A stretch of 64,000 nucleotides of DNA, from the NCBI GenBank assembly GCA_017470985.1, contig JAFUXA010000014.1, positions 1 through 64,000 of the forward strand, written 5' to 3'. Below, in pieces: positions 54,991 to 64,000 of this stretch (within the stretch, counting starts at the first letter, position 1; each line of letters starts with the position of its first letter). The notes under the pieces were generated by a model that was not told the DNA's origin, did no database searches, and worked only from the letters and a program-made list of their open reading frames with translations. The position numbers and the translations under genes are program-made. The DNA is from Lachnospiraceae bacterium (lineage in GTDB: Bacteria; Bacillota; Clostridia; Lachnospirales; Lachnospiraceae).

Positions 54991-57655
54991 TAAAGAAGTT
55001 GATTTTGATAAATTAACACCAATGATGCAACATTATCTCAATACCAAGAAGGAGTATCCAGGTTATATTTTGTTCTACAGGCTGGGAGATTTCTATGAAA
55101 TGTTCTTTGAAGATGCCGAGACTGTATCAAGAGAACTTGAACTCACACTGACAGGAAAGAGCTGTGGTTTAGATGAGAGAGCTCCTATGTGTGGTGTTCC
55201 TCATCATGCTGCGGAGAGTTATCTCACCAGATTAATCGAAAAAGGTTATAAGGTGGCAGTGTGTGAACAGGTGGAAGATCCTAAGGAAGCCAAAGGAATG
55301 GTGAAGAGAGAGGTGACTCGAATTGTCACTCCCGGCACCAATATGGATGCTGCAGCTTTAGACGATGGCAGAAATAATTATATAATGGGTATTTTCTATG
55401 ATGGAGATAAATTCGGTTTATCTATATGTGATGTTTCTACTGCAGATTTCTTCGTTACAGAAGTGGATTCTGTGAGAAACTGTATGGATGAAATCAATAA
55501 ATATCAGCCATCAGAGATTGTATGTAATGAGAATTTCACTATAAGTGGAATAGATTTGTCTGATTTGGAAAATCGTATGCAGATATCTATTTCTGAGTTA
55601 GATGCCAGATATTTTGATGAGAGATTGGCAATTGAATTATTACTGGAGCATTTTAAAGCTTCTAGATTATCGGGACTTGGTCTGGTGGAATTCCCTGTGG
55701 GAAGTGTATCTTCTGGAGCTCTTCTTAAGTATCTGTATGAGATTCAGAAGAATAAGCTGGAACAAATCAATCAAATCAAACCTTATATCAATGGCAACTT
55801 CATGTTGATTGATTCTTCAACCAGAAGAAATCTGGAATTGATTGAGACCTTGCGTGAGAAACAGAAGCGTGGTTCATTACTTTGGGTATTGGACAAAACC
55901 AAGACTGCCATGGGAGCCAGAATGCTTCGAAGTTATATTGAACAGCCTCTTACAGATGAGGTGGAAATCAAGAAGCGACTTGATTCAGTTGATGAACTTA
56001 CTGCGAAGCTTATTCAAAGAGATGAGTTGAGAGAGTATTTGACACCGATTTATGATTTGGAGAGATTGAATACCAGAATCATTTACCAGACTGCTAATCC
56101 TAGAGATATGCTGGCTTTTAGAAATTCTCTCAAGATGCTTCCTGCCATCAAAATTGTATTAAATGATTTTACTGCTGAAAATCTCTGTGGTTTAAATGAA
56201 GAGATTGATGACTTGCGAGATATTCACAAGATGATTGATGATATGATCTGTGAGGAGCCACCTATTTCTGCCAGAGATGGAGGCATAATTAAAGACGGTT
56301 ATTTCGAAGAAATCGATCGACTTCGAAAGGCTAAAACAGATGGTAAGACCTGGTTGGCTGAACTGGAAGCCAAGGAGCGTGATCGCACAGGAATTAAAAA
56401 CCTCAAGATTAAATACAATAAGGTCTTTGGATATTATCTGGAAGTAACTAATTCTTATAAGGATTTGGTTCCAGCAGATTATCAGAGAAAACAGACTCTT
56501 GCCAATGCAGAGAGATATTTTACCCCAGAGTTGAAAGAGCTTGAAGATACCATTCTTGGAGCGGAAGATAAACTTCTATCTTTGGAATATGAGCTTTTTA
56601 AGGAGCTTCGAAACAAGGTTGCCACACAGGTTATCAGAATTCAAAACACTGCCAAGGCTATTGCAGCTTTGGATGTATACTGCTCCCTGGCTTATGTGGC
56701 TGAGAAGAATCATTTTGTCCGCCCAAAGGTTAATACCAAGGGTGTGATTGATATAAAAGGTGGTCGTCATCCTGTTGTTGAGCAGATGATTGAAGGTAAT
56801 ATGTTTATTGACAATGACACTTATCTTGATAATCGCAAAAATAGATTTTCTATTATTACAGGACCTAATATGGCAGGAAAATCTACTTATATGCGACAGG
56901 TTGCTCTCATTGTATTAATGGCTCAGATGGGTTCATTTGTTCCTGCAAAATCAGCAAATATCGGTGTATGCGATCGAATATTTACCCGAGTAGGCGCATC
57001 TGACGATTTGGCTTCAGGCCAATCTACTTTCATGGTGGAAATGAATGAGGTTTCAAATATCCTAAGAAATGCCACCAAGAATTCTCTGCTTATTTTGGAT
57101 GAAATCGGTAGAGGAACTTCAACCTTTGACGGTTTAAGTATTGCATGGGCTGTTGTGGAGCACATCAGCAACAACAAGATTTTGGGAGCCAAGACATTAT
57201 TTGCTACTCATTATCACGAGTTAACTGAGTTGGAAGGCCGCCTGGAAGGGGTGAACAATTACTGCATCGCTGTTAAAGAAAATGGAGATGACATCGTATT
57301 CTTGCGAAAGATTGTTCCGGGAGGAGCAGACAAGAGTTACGGTATAGCAGTTGCCAAGCTTGCAGGTTTACCTGATGAGGTGGTTGAGCGTGCCAATAGA
57401 ATTGTAGAGCAGTTGGTGGAAAATGATATTGTAGATATCGCCAAGAATATTTCTCTTGAAGGACAGACAGTAAGTGGCAAAATTAAGACGAAACCTCTTG
57501 ATGATGTAGATAAAGCTCAATTATCCTTCTTCGATACAGTGAAAGATGATGATATTATTGACGAGTTGAGAAATCTAGAGATTTCCAAAATGACTCCTAT
57601 AGATGCCCTAAATATATTGAATGAGTTACAGGTGAAGGTGAAGAATAGATGGTAA
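54983..57655 (+). CDS. mutS: DNA mismatch repair protein MutS
   Basis: It recognises base mismatches and recruits MutL. The 890-aa protein has the mismatch-binding Phe-X-Glu in GDFYEMFFEDA (near residue 37), the connector, lever and clamp regions, and an ATPase domain with Walker A TGPNMAGKST (626-635), DDLASGQSTFMVEM, Walker B LLILDEIGRGTSTFDG and THYHELT. The C-terminal helical dimerisation stretch (QLSFFDTV) is present. AAGGTGA precedes the start, which overlaps the upstream gene. Confidence 0.98.
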   Translation: MNSKEVDFDKLTPMMQHYLNTKKEYPGYILFYRLGDFYEMFFEDAETVSRELELTLTGKSCGLDERAPMCGVPHHAAESYLTRLIEKGYKVAVCEQVEDPKEAKGMVKREVTRIVTPGTNMDAAALDDGRNNYIMGIFYDGDKFGLSICDVSTADFFVTEVDSVRNCMDEINKYQPSEIVCNENFTISGIDLSDLENRMQISISELDARYFDERLAIELLLEHFKASRLSGLGLVEFPVGSVSSGALLKYLYEIQKNKLEQINQIKPYINGNFMLIDSSTRRNLELIETLREKQKRGSLLWVLDKTKTAMGARMLRSYIEQPLTDEVEIKKRLDSVDELTAKLIQRDELREYLTPIYDLERLNTRIIYQTANPRDMLAFRNSLKMLPAIKIVLNDFTAENLCGLNEEIDDLRDIHKMIDDMICEEPPISARDGGIIKDGYFEEIDRLRKAKTDGKTWLAELEAKERDRTGIKNLKIKYNKVFGYYLEVTNSYKDLVPADYQRKQTLANAERYFTPELKELEDTILGAEDKLLSLEYELFKELRNKVATQVIRIQNTAKAIAALDVYCSLAYVAEKNHFVRPKVNTKGVIDIKGGRHPVVEQMIEGNMFIDNDTYLDNRKNRFSIITGPNMAGKSTYMRQVALIVLMAQMGSFVPAKSANIGVCDRIFTRVGASDDLASGQSTFMVEMNEVSNILRNATKNSLLILDEIGRGTSTFDGLSIAWAVVEHISNNKILGAKTLFATHYHELTELEGRLEGVNNYCIAVKENGDDIVFLRKIVPGGADKSYGIAVAKLAGLPDEVVERANRIVEQLVENDIVDIAKNISLEGQTVSGKIKTKPLDDVDKAQLSFFDTVKDDDIIDELRNLEISKMTPIDALNILNELQVKVKNRW

Positions 57656-59601
57656 GAAAAAATATCAATGTATTAAGTCAGGCTACAATTGATAAGATTG
57701 CTGCAGGAGAAGTGGTTGAGAGACCTCTTTCTGTCGTGAAAGAGCTTGTGGAGAATTCTATAGATTCCGGTGCCAGCGCTATATCTGTGGAAATCAAGGA
57801 TGGAGGTAAATCCCTGATTCGCGTTACAGATAATGGTTGTGGTATTCCGAGAGATCAGCTGGCTTTGGCTTTTTTGCGCCATTCCACCAGTAAGATTGAT
57901 GATACATCTGATTTAATGGATATACATTCATTGGGTTTTCGCGGTGAGGCGCTTTCCAGTATAAGTGCAGTGTCCAGAGTTGAGCTTATTACAAAACCAC
58001 AGGATCAGTTCATGGGCAGCAAATATGTCATGGAAGGTTCCAAGGAAGTGGGACTTGAGGAAGTAGGAGCTCCTGATGGAACAACTATTTTCGTTTATCA
58101 ATTGTTCTATAACACTCCTGCCAGAAAGAAGTTTCTCAAATCAGATACTACTGAAGCTAATTATATTGTGGAAATGATAGAGAACCTGGCACTTTCTCAT
58201 CCTGATATATCATTTTCTTTTAGTGTAAATGGTAAGGAGAAGCTGCATACCTCAGGAAATGGAGCTTTGAAGGATTGCATTTATCAGATATGCGGTAAGG
58301 AAATTTCGGACAACATACTCTATGTAGAAGAGGAAAATGATAGATATGTAATTAATGGTTATATTGGCAATTCTACTATAGCCAGAGGTAACAGAAATCT
58401 GGAGAACTTCTACATAAATGGAAGATATATCAAGAGTTCTCTATTATCAAAGGCCGTAGAGAATGCTTATGTAGGATTTCTTATGCAACATCAATATCCA
58501 TTTTGCCTGTTAAATATTAATACAAAAGAGGCCAATATTGATGTAAATGTACATCCTACCAAGCAGGAAGTTCGATTTGATGACGAGATTGAAATAAGTG
58601 ATTTGATTTATAAAATAGTCAGGGACAGATTGAATTTTCGGGAGGATATCAAAGATGTATATCTTGAGGAGGATAAATCTGCCAAAGTAAGTTCTGCTTC
58701 AATTCTGTCTGATTTGGAATACAAGTCGGTACAGCCTTTTGAAAAGAATAAAATGGCTGCAGTGAGGGAGAAACTTATTGCTGAAATTCATAAGGATTCT
58801 CCTTATGAGAGACAATATAAGGATTTCTATGAAGCTAAGGATGCTGTCGAAGAAGCGGAGCATAAAGAAACGGATTCCAACTTAAATGTCAATAGTTATG
58901 TTGATACTAATTTAAGTAATGATATCGATGCTATTGCTGATGCTAATGCTAACATATCAACAACTGCGCCACAACCTCAGAAAATCATATATGAACAGGC
59001 TAGTTTCCTGACTCCGGAGGCCAAGGCAAAACATAAGATTATAGGCCAGTTATTTGATACTTATTGGATGGTTGAATATCAGGATAAATTATATATTATC
59101 GATCAACATGCGGCTCATGAGAAGGTACTATATGAGAAGACTATGAAGAAAATTCATGAGAAAGAAATGACTTCTCAGCTTATCAGTCCTCCAATAATCG
59201 TATCTCTTACAACCAAAGAGAGAAATCTTATTGAGGAATATATGGATTCTTTTGTTGGAATTGGATTTCAACTGGAAGATTTCGGTGGAAACGAGTATGC
59301 TATTACAGGTGTGCCTGGAAATATGTTCTCCCTGGATTGTAAATCAATATTCCTGGAGATTTTAAATGATTGTGAGAATATCAAGCCTACTGATTCCTAT
59401 GATATAGTCCTTGAAAAGGTTGCAAGTATGTCCTGCAAGGCTGCAGTGAAAGGTAATGACAGGCTTTCAGTGGCAGAGGCAGAGGAATTAATAGATGAGT
59501 TGTTATCTCTGGACAATCCATATCATTGTCCTCATGGAAGACCTACAATTATATCCATGAGTAAATATGAGTTGGAGAAGAAATTTAAGAGAATCGTATG
59601 A
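57649..59601 (+). CDS. mutL: DNA mismatch repair protein MutL
   Basis: MutL couples mismatch recognition to strand incision. The 650-aa protein has the GHKL ATPase domain (IAAGEVVERPLSVVKELVENSIDSGA; DNGCGIPRDQL; LGFRGEALSSI), a long acidic linker (about 380-450), and the C-terminal nuclease domain. The nuclease metal motif DQHAAHEKVLYE begins at residue 485, and CPHGRP is near the end. This makes it a nicking MutL, as in bacteria lacking MutH. It overlaps mutS by 7 bp. Confidence 0.98.
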   Translation: MVRKNINVLSQATIDKIAAGEVVERPLSVVKELVENSIDSGASAISVEIKDGGKSLIRVTDNGCGIPRDQLALAFLRHSTSKIDDTSDLMDIHSLGFRGEALSSISAVSRVELITKPQDQFMGSKYVMEGSKEVGLEEVGAPDGTTIFVYQLFYNTPARKKFLKSDTTEANYIVEMIENLALSHPDISFSFSVNGKEKLHTSGNGALKDCIYQICGKEISDNILYVEEENDRYVINGYIGNSTIARGNRNLENFYINGRYIKSSLLSKAVENAYVGFLMQHQYPFCLLNINTKEANIDVNVHPTKQEVRFDDEIEISDLIYKIVRDRLNFREDIKDVYLEEDKSAKVSSASILSDLEYKSVQPFEKNKMAAVREKLIAEIHKDSPYERQYKDFYEAKDAVEEAEHKETDSNLNVNSYVDTNLSNDIDAIADANANISTTAPQPQKIIYEQASFLTPEAKAKHKIIGQLFDTYWMVEYQDKLYIIDQHAAHEKVLYEKTMKKIHEKEMTSQLISPPIIVSLTTKERNLIEEYMDSFVGIGFQLEDFGGNEYAITGVPGNMFSLDCKSIFLEILNDCENIKPTDSYDIVLEKVASMSCKAAVKGNDRLSVAEAEELIDELLSLDNPYHCPHGRPTIISMSKYELEKKFKRIV

Positions 59602-59621
59602 TAATTTCGGAAAGGAATTAC

Positions 59622-60575
59622 ATGGAAAAGAAACCTTTGATTATTATTGCAGGTCCTACTGCAACTGGAAAAAGTGCATTGTCCATAAAGCTTGCCCATG
59701 AAATAAATGGTGAAATTATATCCTGCGATTCCATGCAGGTTTATAAATACATGGATATTGGTTCTGCAAAAATCACTCCAGAGGAAATGGATGGAGTGAA
59801 GCATTATCTGGTAGATGAGCTTATGCCTGATGATGAATTCAATGTGGCAAGATTTATTGAAATGGCCAAGACTGCCATGGAAGAGATATATTCCCGAGGT
59901 CATATTCCTATCTGCGTAGGTGGAACAGGTTTTTATATTAATGCATTGTTATATGATGCAGACTTCAGCGGCGAGGAAGATGCTGACGCTTTACAGATTC
60001 GCCGGGATTTAGAATTAGAATTAGCTGAAGTTGGAAATATTAAAATGCATGAAAAACTTGCGTCTATCGATGAGGTGAGTGCAAGAAATATTCATCCTAA
60101 CAATGTAAAGAGAGTTCTTAGAGCTATAGAATTCTATGAGATTCATGGCTATCCAATATCCAAACATAATGAAGAGGAGAAGGCAAAGGAATCACCTTAT
60201 AATTTCTGCTTCTTTGTATTGGATGATGAGAGAGAGAAGCTTTATGAGTCCATTGATACAAGAGTTGATAAAATGGTAGAAATGGGGCTTTTAGAGGAAG
60301 TCAAGAATTTATATAACATGGGATATACTGCAGATATGGTTTCCATGCAGGGGCTTGGATATAAGGAATTATTTCCAGTAATTGAAGGCAAGGATTCACT
60401 GGAACATGCTGTGGAAATTATCAAGCGTGACACCAGAAGATTTGCCAAGAGACAATTAACATGGTTTCGTTCCAAGGATGAGACAATATGGATTAACAAG
60501 GCTGACTTTAACTATGACAGCATACAGATTTTAGATTTTATGAAAGATAAAATAAAAGAGCAAAATATTCTTTAG
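59622..60575 (+). CDS. miaA: tRNA dimethylallyltransferase MiaA
   Basis: It adds a dimethylallyl group to A37 of tRNAs reading UNN codons. The 317-aa protein has the P-loop AGPTATGKSALSIKLA (residues about 10-25), ISCDSMQVYKYMDIGSAK, the HYLVDE motif, GGTGFYINALLY and the RDTRRFAKRQLTWFR segment. The start at 59622 is chosen because GGAAAGGA lies upstream; an in-frame ATG at 59598 lies inside the mutL overlap without a ribosome site. Confidence 0.97.
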   Translation: MEKKPLIIIAGPTATGKSALSIKLAHEINGEIISCDSMQVYKYMDIGSAKITPEEMDGVKHYLVDELMPDDEFNVARFIEMAKTAMEEIYSRGHIPICVGGTGFYINALLYDADFSGEEDADALQIRRDLELELAEVGNIKMHEKLASIDEVSARNIHPNNVKRVLRAIEFYEIHGYPISKHNEEEKAKESPYNFCFFVLDDEREKLYESIDTRVDKMVEMGLLEEVKNLYNMGYTADMVSMQGLGYKELFPVIEGKDSLEHAVEIIKRDTRRFAKRQLTWFRSKDETIWINKADFNYDSIQILDFMKDKIKEQNIL

Positions 60576-60587
60576 AGAGGCAATAAA

Positions 60588-61862
60588 ATGTATAAAGAAT
60601 TTGGTATAGATGACAAAATAATTGAATATGGCAAAAAAATTGAAGCAAAACTTGAGGATAGATTCAAAGCTATCGATGAGGTTGCAGAATATAATCAATT
60701 GAAGGTTATTGCTGCAATGCAGAAGAACAAAGTTAGTGTAGAATGTTTTAATACAGCAACAGGATATGGCTATGATGATGTGGGTAGAGATACCTTGGAA
60801 CATATTTATGCAGATGTATTTCATACAGAAGATGCTCTGGTTCGTCCACAGATTACTTGTGGAACCCATGCCTTGGCTCTTGCCTTGATGTCAAATTTGC
60901 GTCCGGGAGATGAACTTCTATCACCTGTAGGTAAACCATATGATACTTTGGAAGAAGTTATTGGAATTCGACCTTCTAAAGGTTCTCTTGCTGAATATGG
61001 TATTACATATGCTCAGGTTGATCTTCTAGAAAATGGAGACTTCGATTTTGACGGAATCAAGAAAGCTATAAATGATAGGACAAAACTTGTTACTATTCAG
61101 CGCTCCAAGGGATATGCCAGCAGACCAACTCTGTCTGTTGAGAGAATAGGACAGTTAATCTCATTTATCAAAGAAATCAAACCGGATATTATCTGCATGG
61201 TTGATAATTGTTATGGTGAATTTGTGGAAAAGATTGAACCTAGCGATGTGGGAGCTGACATGATTGTAGGTTCTCTTATAAAAAATCCTGGTGGTGGTCT
61301 GGCTCCAATTGGTGGTTATATTGCTGGAAAGAAGGAATGTATAGAAAATGCGGCATATAGACTTACTTCACCGGGTCTCGGTAAAGAAGTGGGGGCTTCA
61401 TTGGGAGTTATGCAGTCTTTCTATCAGGGATTGTTCTTTGCTCCAACAGTTGTTGCCAGTGCTTTAAAAACGGCTATTTTTGCTGCAAATGTATTTGAAA
61501 ACTTAGGATACAAGGTTATTCCAAATTCTACAGAATCAAGACACGATATTATACAGGCAATTGAATTTAACAAGCCGGAGGGACTTATTAAATTCTGCGA
61601 AGGAATTCAGGCTGCAGCACCAGTTGACAGTTATGTAACACCTGAACCTTGGGATATGCCTGGATATGATGATCAGGTTATTATGGCTGCGGGAGCATTT
61701 GTTCAGGGCTCATCTATTGAATTAAGCGCTGATGGTCCTCTCAGAGAGCCTTATACAGCCTTCTTCCAGGGTGGTCTTACATGGTATCATGGCAAGCTTG
61801 GAATCCTTATGGGACTTCAAAAACTTTGCGATGCCAAACTTGTGATGGATATACAGTTATGA
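60588..61862 (+). CDS. YnbB-family PLP enzyme (methionine gamma-lyase family / aluminium resistance protein)
   Basis: The 424-aa fold-type I PLP protein has GTHALALALMSNLRPGDELLS (cofactor phosphate region), VDNCYGEF with the PLP-stacking Asp/Asn, and the candidate Schiff-base lysine in VGSLIKNPGGGLAP. The family is annotated as aluminium resistance or methionine gamma-lyase-like; enzymatic proof is limited. In many Firmicutes it follows miaA (often with hfq between); here it starts 12 bp after miaA and hfq is absent. Confidence 0.88.
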   Translation: MYKEFGIDDKIIEYGKKIEAKLEDRFKAIDEVAEYNQLKVIAAMQKNKVSVECFNTATGYGYDDVGRDTLEHIYADVFHTEDALVRPQITCGTHALALALMSNLRPGDELLSPVGKPYDTLEEVIGIRPSKGSLAEYGITYAQVDLLENGDFDFDGIKKAINDRTKLVTIQRSKGYASRPTLSVERIGQLISFIKEIKPDIICMVDNCYGEFVEKIEPSDVGADMIVGSLIKNPGGGLAPIGGYIAGKKECIENAAYRLTSPGLGKEVGASLGVMQSFYQGLFFAPTVVASALKTAIFAANVFENLGYKVIPNSTESRHDIIQAIEFNKPEGLIKFCEGIQAAAPVDSYVTPEPWDMPGYDDQVIMAAGAFVQGSSIELSADGPLREPYTAFFQGGLTWYHGKLGILMGLQKLCDAKLVMDIQL

Positions 61863-61904
61863 TAGAATAAAAATAGTGTTTTTTAACGGATGGAGGATAA
61901 GATT

Positions 61905-62918
61905 TTGAGCAATTCATATGGTATAGATATGGGTACAGCAAACCTTAAAATATACAATAATAACAATGATGACGTGACAAGTATCAAGAATACAATTGCC
62001 GTGGTTGATAAGAATGAAATGTATGCATATGGTGATGAAGCTTATGCAATGTACGAGAAGGCTCCTGAGATGATACAGGTGTCTTTCCCTATTGTCAGCG
62101 GAGTAATTGCTGACTTTGATAATATGCAGACAATGCTTTTTAGTGCACTTGAAGAGAAGGCAGGAGCTAAATTAAAAGGTGCTGATGTTGTATTAGCTGT
62201 TCCAACAGGAATTACTGAAGTAGAGCAGAGAGCATTTTATGAGATTTTCTCTAAATCTAAAATCAAGACACATAGCATTTCTTTATGTGAGAAGCCTCTT
62301 GCTACAGCACTTGGAATGGGATTGGATATTACACAACCTACAGGTATTATGGTTGTAGATTTCGGTGCAGATACAACTGAAATATCTGTTATTTCTCTTG
62401 GAGGATTGGTTATTACAGAGCTTCTTCCATTTGGTGGAAATCAGTTGGATGAAGCTATTGTGACATATATGAAGCGTAAATTTAATCTGGTCATCGGTAT
62501 GAAGACTGCTTGTCAGTTAAAAGAGCAGATTGGTAGTGCTATGCCAGGTAAAACTGATACATATACAGTTGTTGGCCGCGATGTTGTAAGCGGACTTCCA
62601 ATTGAGATGGAAGTAAGTGCCAAGACGGTATATGAGGGAATCAAGTCCAATCTTGAATCCCTATGTAATTCAATCAAGATGCTTTTGGAGAAGGTTCCAC
62701 CAGAACTTGCCAAGGATGTGGTTCATTCAGGAATTTATCTCTCAGGCGGAAGCTCAAAGATTGATTCCCTTGATGTATTATTCAAGGAAGTAACCAATAT
62801 TGATGTAAATATTGCTGACAATGCAGATAATACAGTAGTATTGGGATTGAAAAAGGTCCTTACTGATTCTAAATACAGTAAGTTTGGACATGGTATGAAA
62901 CCACGTATTTTCAAATAA
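61905..62918 (+). CDS. mreB: Divergent MreB-like actin homologue
   Basis: MreB filaments under the membrane guide the elongasome. This 337-aa protein has the actin-fold phosphate-1 motif YGIDMGTANLKIY at its start, the hinge/catalytic region CEKPLATALGMGL, and a phosphate-2 motif seen as VVDFGADTTEISVIS (from residue about 150), where typical MreB has DIGGGTT. The late adenosine motif is LSGGSSKIDSL instead of LTGGGALL. It therefore looks like a divergent paralogue or a lineage-specific MreB. The start codon is TTG (61905), supported by GGAGGA at 61892-61897; the ATG at 61890 overlaps that site. mreC and mreD follow. Confidence 0.85.
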   Translation: MSNSYGIDMGTANLKIYNNNNDDVTSIKNTIAVVDKNEMYAYGDEAYAMYEKAPEMIQVSFPIVSGVIADFDNMQTMLFSALEEKAGAKLKGADVVLAVPTGITEVEQRAFYEIFSKSKIKTHSISLCEKPLATALGMGLDITQPTGIMVVDFGADTTEISVISLGGLVITELLPFGGNQLDEAIVTYMKRKFNLVIGMKTACQLKEQIGSAMPGKTDTYTVVGRDVVSGLPIEMEVSAKTVYEGIKSNLESLCNSIKMLLEKVPPELAKDVVHSGIYLSGGSSKIDSLDVLFKEVTNIDVNIADNADNTVVLGLKKVLTDSKYSKFGHGMKPRIFK

Positions 62919-62938
62919 TAATTAAGGATTAGAAGAAG

Positions 62939-63790
62939 ATGAATAGAAAAGGTAATTTTCTGCCAAGTAAATATTTGCTGATTATCCTTTCTGTAGTTTG
63001 TATTATGCTTTTATTTACAAGCTATGCCACTGGATATTCAGGAGAACCATTTAGATCTATTGCCAATTATATATTTGTACCTATGCAAGAGGGTCTGGAC
63101 TATGTGGGAAATGTTATTTCTATCAGTAGTAATGATACCAAGACCAAAGAACAGCTCATTGCAGAAAATGAGAGATTACAGCAACAGGTTGATGAATTAT
63201 CAAATCAATTAACTCAGACTCGTCTGCAGCAATCAGAGTTAGATACCTTACAGGAATTATACAGTCTAAGTCAGACTTATTCTGATTATAAGACTACAGG
63301 AGCTCATGTTATTGCCAAGGGCACCAGCAATTGGTTTAATACATTTACCATTGATAAAGGAAGTGCCGATGGCATTAAGGTAAATATGAATGTAATTGCC
63401 AGCGGTGGATTGGTTGGAATAGTAACTGAAGTTGGCAAGAATTATGCTATTGTTCAATCAATCATTGATGATACAAGCAATGTAAGTACAATGATGTTAT
63501 CTACCAGTGATAATTGTATCACTTCAGGAAATCTTGAGACTATGACTGATTCTGGTTGTATTAAATTCTCCGGATTATCTGATCCTGATGGAAAAATCAA
63601 TGCAGGTGAATCAGTAGTCACTTCGAACATCAGTAGTAAATACATACCAGGATTATTAGTTGGATATGTAACTACCATAACTGATGATGGCAATAATTTG
63701 ACAAAGTCTGGAACAATTACTCCTGTGGCTGATTTTAAACATTTACAGGATGTGCTTGTTATTATGCAATTAAAGGAGACTGGAAAGTGA
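62939..63790 (+). CDS. mreC: Rod shape-determining protein MreC
   Basis: The 283-aa bitopic membrane protein links MreB and MreD to the periplasmic-side wall enzymes. It has one TM helix (about 12-30), a coiled coil (about 67-105, KEQLIAENERLQQQVDELS), and the double beta-barrel domain with WFNTFTIDKGSADGI and VNMNVIASGGLVGIVTEVG, which is typical of MreC. It is 20 bp after mreB and overlaps mreD by 4 bp. Confidence 0.95.
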   Translation: MNRKGNFLPSKYLLIILSVVCIMLLFTSYATGYSGEPFRSIANYIFVPMQEGLDYVGNVISISSNDTKTKEQLIAENERLQQQVDELSNQLTQTRLQQSELDTLQELYSLSQTYSDYKTTGAHVIAKGTSNWFNTFTIDKGSADGIKVNMNVIASGGLVGIVTEVGKNYAIVQSIIDDTSNVSTMMLSTSDNCITSGNLETMTDSGCIKFSGLSDPDGKINAGESVVTSNISSKYIPGLLVGYVTTITDDGNNLTKSGTITPVADFKHLQDVLVIMQLKETGK

Positions 63791-64000
63791 TAGAGATTAA
63801 AGATGTTATAAAATACATTATTTCAATTATAGTCATAATATTTGTAGCATTTCTTTTACAGACATCCGTGTTTCCTGGCTTGAAATTAGCATCTGTAACA
63901 CCTAATTTTCTTGTGGCAATTACAGCTACTTATGGTTTGATTCGCGGTAGAACACAGGGCATGAGTGTTGGATTTGCCTGCGGAATAGTTTTAGATTTCT
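63787..64000 (+). CDS. mreD: Rod shape-determining protein MreD (5' part only)
   Basis: A GTG start overlaps the mreC stop (GTGA) with AAAGGAG 8 nt upstream. The 71 visible codons begin VIEIKDVIKYIISIIVII and continue with a hydrophobic helix, FLLQTSVFPGL, and TPNFLVAITATYGLIRG, the pattern of MreD N-termini. The gene runs off the right edge of the window. Confidence 0.88.
   Translation, partial: MIEIKDVIKYIISIIVIIFVAFLLQTSVFPGLKLASVTPNFLVAITATYGLIRGRTQGMSVGFACGIVLDF

Overview
The window comes from an AT-rich Gram-positive genome, most likely a Lachnospiraceae (Clostridia) bacterium. The pointers are a CIRCE-controlled groES-groEL operon, Rex next to an NAD(P)HX repair enzyme, a SpoVB/MurJ-type flippase, low GC with SD-driven starts (several TTG/GTG), PmpR/YebC, FtsK, MreBCD, and a full mutS-mutL-miaA block. 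No plasmid, prophage or CRISPR signature is seen. Most of the window is core chromosome. The only mobile-element trace is the 3' end of a group II intron at the left edge (domains V and VI, about 1-136), just upstream of gpsA.

Layout, left to right. 187-12817: gpsA, dut, an OPRTase-like phosphoribosyltransferase, a parE-parC type IIA topoisomerase pair, folC, an HD hydrolase, folP, a folB-folK fusion, then a CPBP protease, an HdeD-like membrane protein and an Mbeg1-like hydrolase. 12849-14988: terminator, sigma-A promoter, perfect CIRCE operator, groES-groEL, terminator. 15079-17265: degV and purA. 17503-20632: a Gld-type ABC exporter with GldF fused to GldG. 20685-23498: a membrane-anchored LuxR-type regulator followed by a secreted surface protein with a sortase-like tail. 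23556-25458: divergent genes for a small membrane protein (minus) and SEC-C and SPFH proteins (plus). 25546-27976 (minus): tyrA-aroA, of the tyrosine/shikimate routes. 28223-33867: leuS, a eukaryotic-type NADP isocitrate dehydrogenase and an ABC-F protein. 33974-39260: rex, an unknown coiled-coil protein, nnr, yebC and glgA. 39464-64000: uppP, ftsK, fhs, a zinc-ribbon/TPR surface protein, rlmH, phoH, a degenerate PgpH-like protein, ybeY, a DUF3048 protein, a MurJ/SpoVB-like flippase, two flavoproteins, mutS, mutL, miaA, a PLP enzyme of the YnbB family, mreB, mreC and the start of mreD.

Functional themes: folate and one-carbon metabolism (folC, folP, folBK, fhs), DNA topology and repair (parE-parC, ftsK, mutSL, dut), RNA maturation (rlmH, ybeY, miaA, leuS), cell envelope (gpsA, uppP, flippase, mreBCD) and redox/NAD homeostasis (rex, nnr). 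I see no convincing terminator between 39464 and the right edge, where genes are mostly separated by less than 50 bp or overlap. That stretch may be read as long overlapping transcripts.

The points most worth a second look are: the PgpH-like protein that has lost its HD metal-binding pair while keeping its phoH-ybeY slot; the LuxR-membrane-regulator/surface-protein pair; the phosphoribosyltransferase whose PRPP loop lacks acidic residues; the GldFG fusion transporter; the divergent MreB; and the group II intron remnant. I found no evidence for a wholly new multi-gene defence or mobile system.
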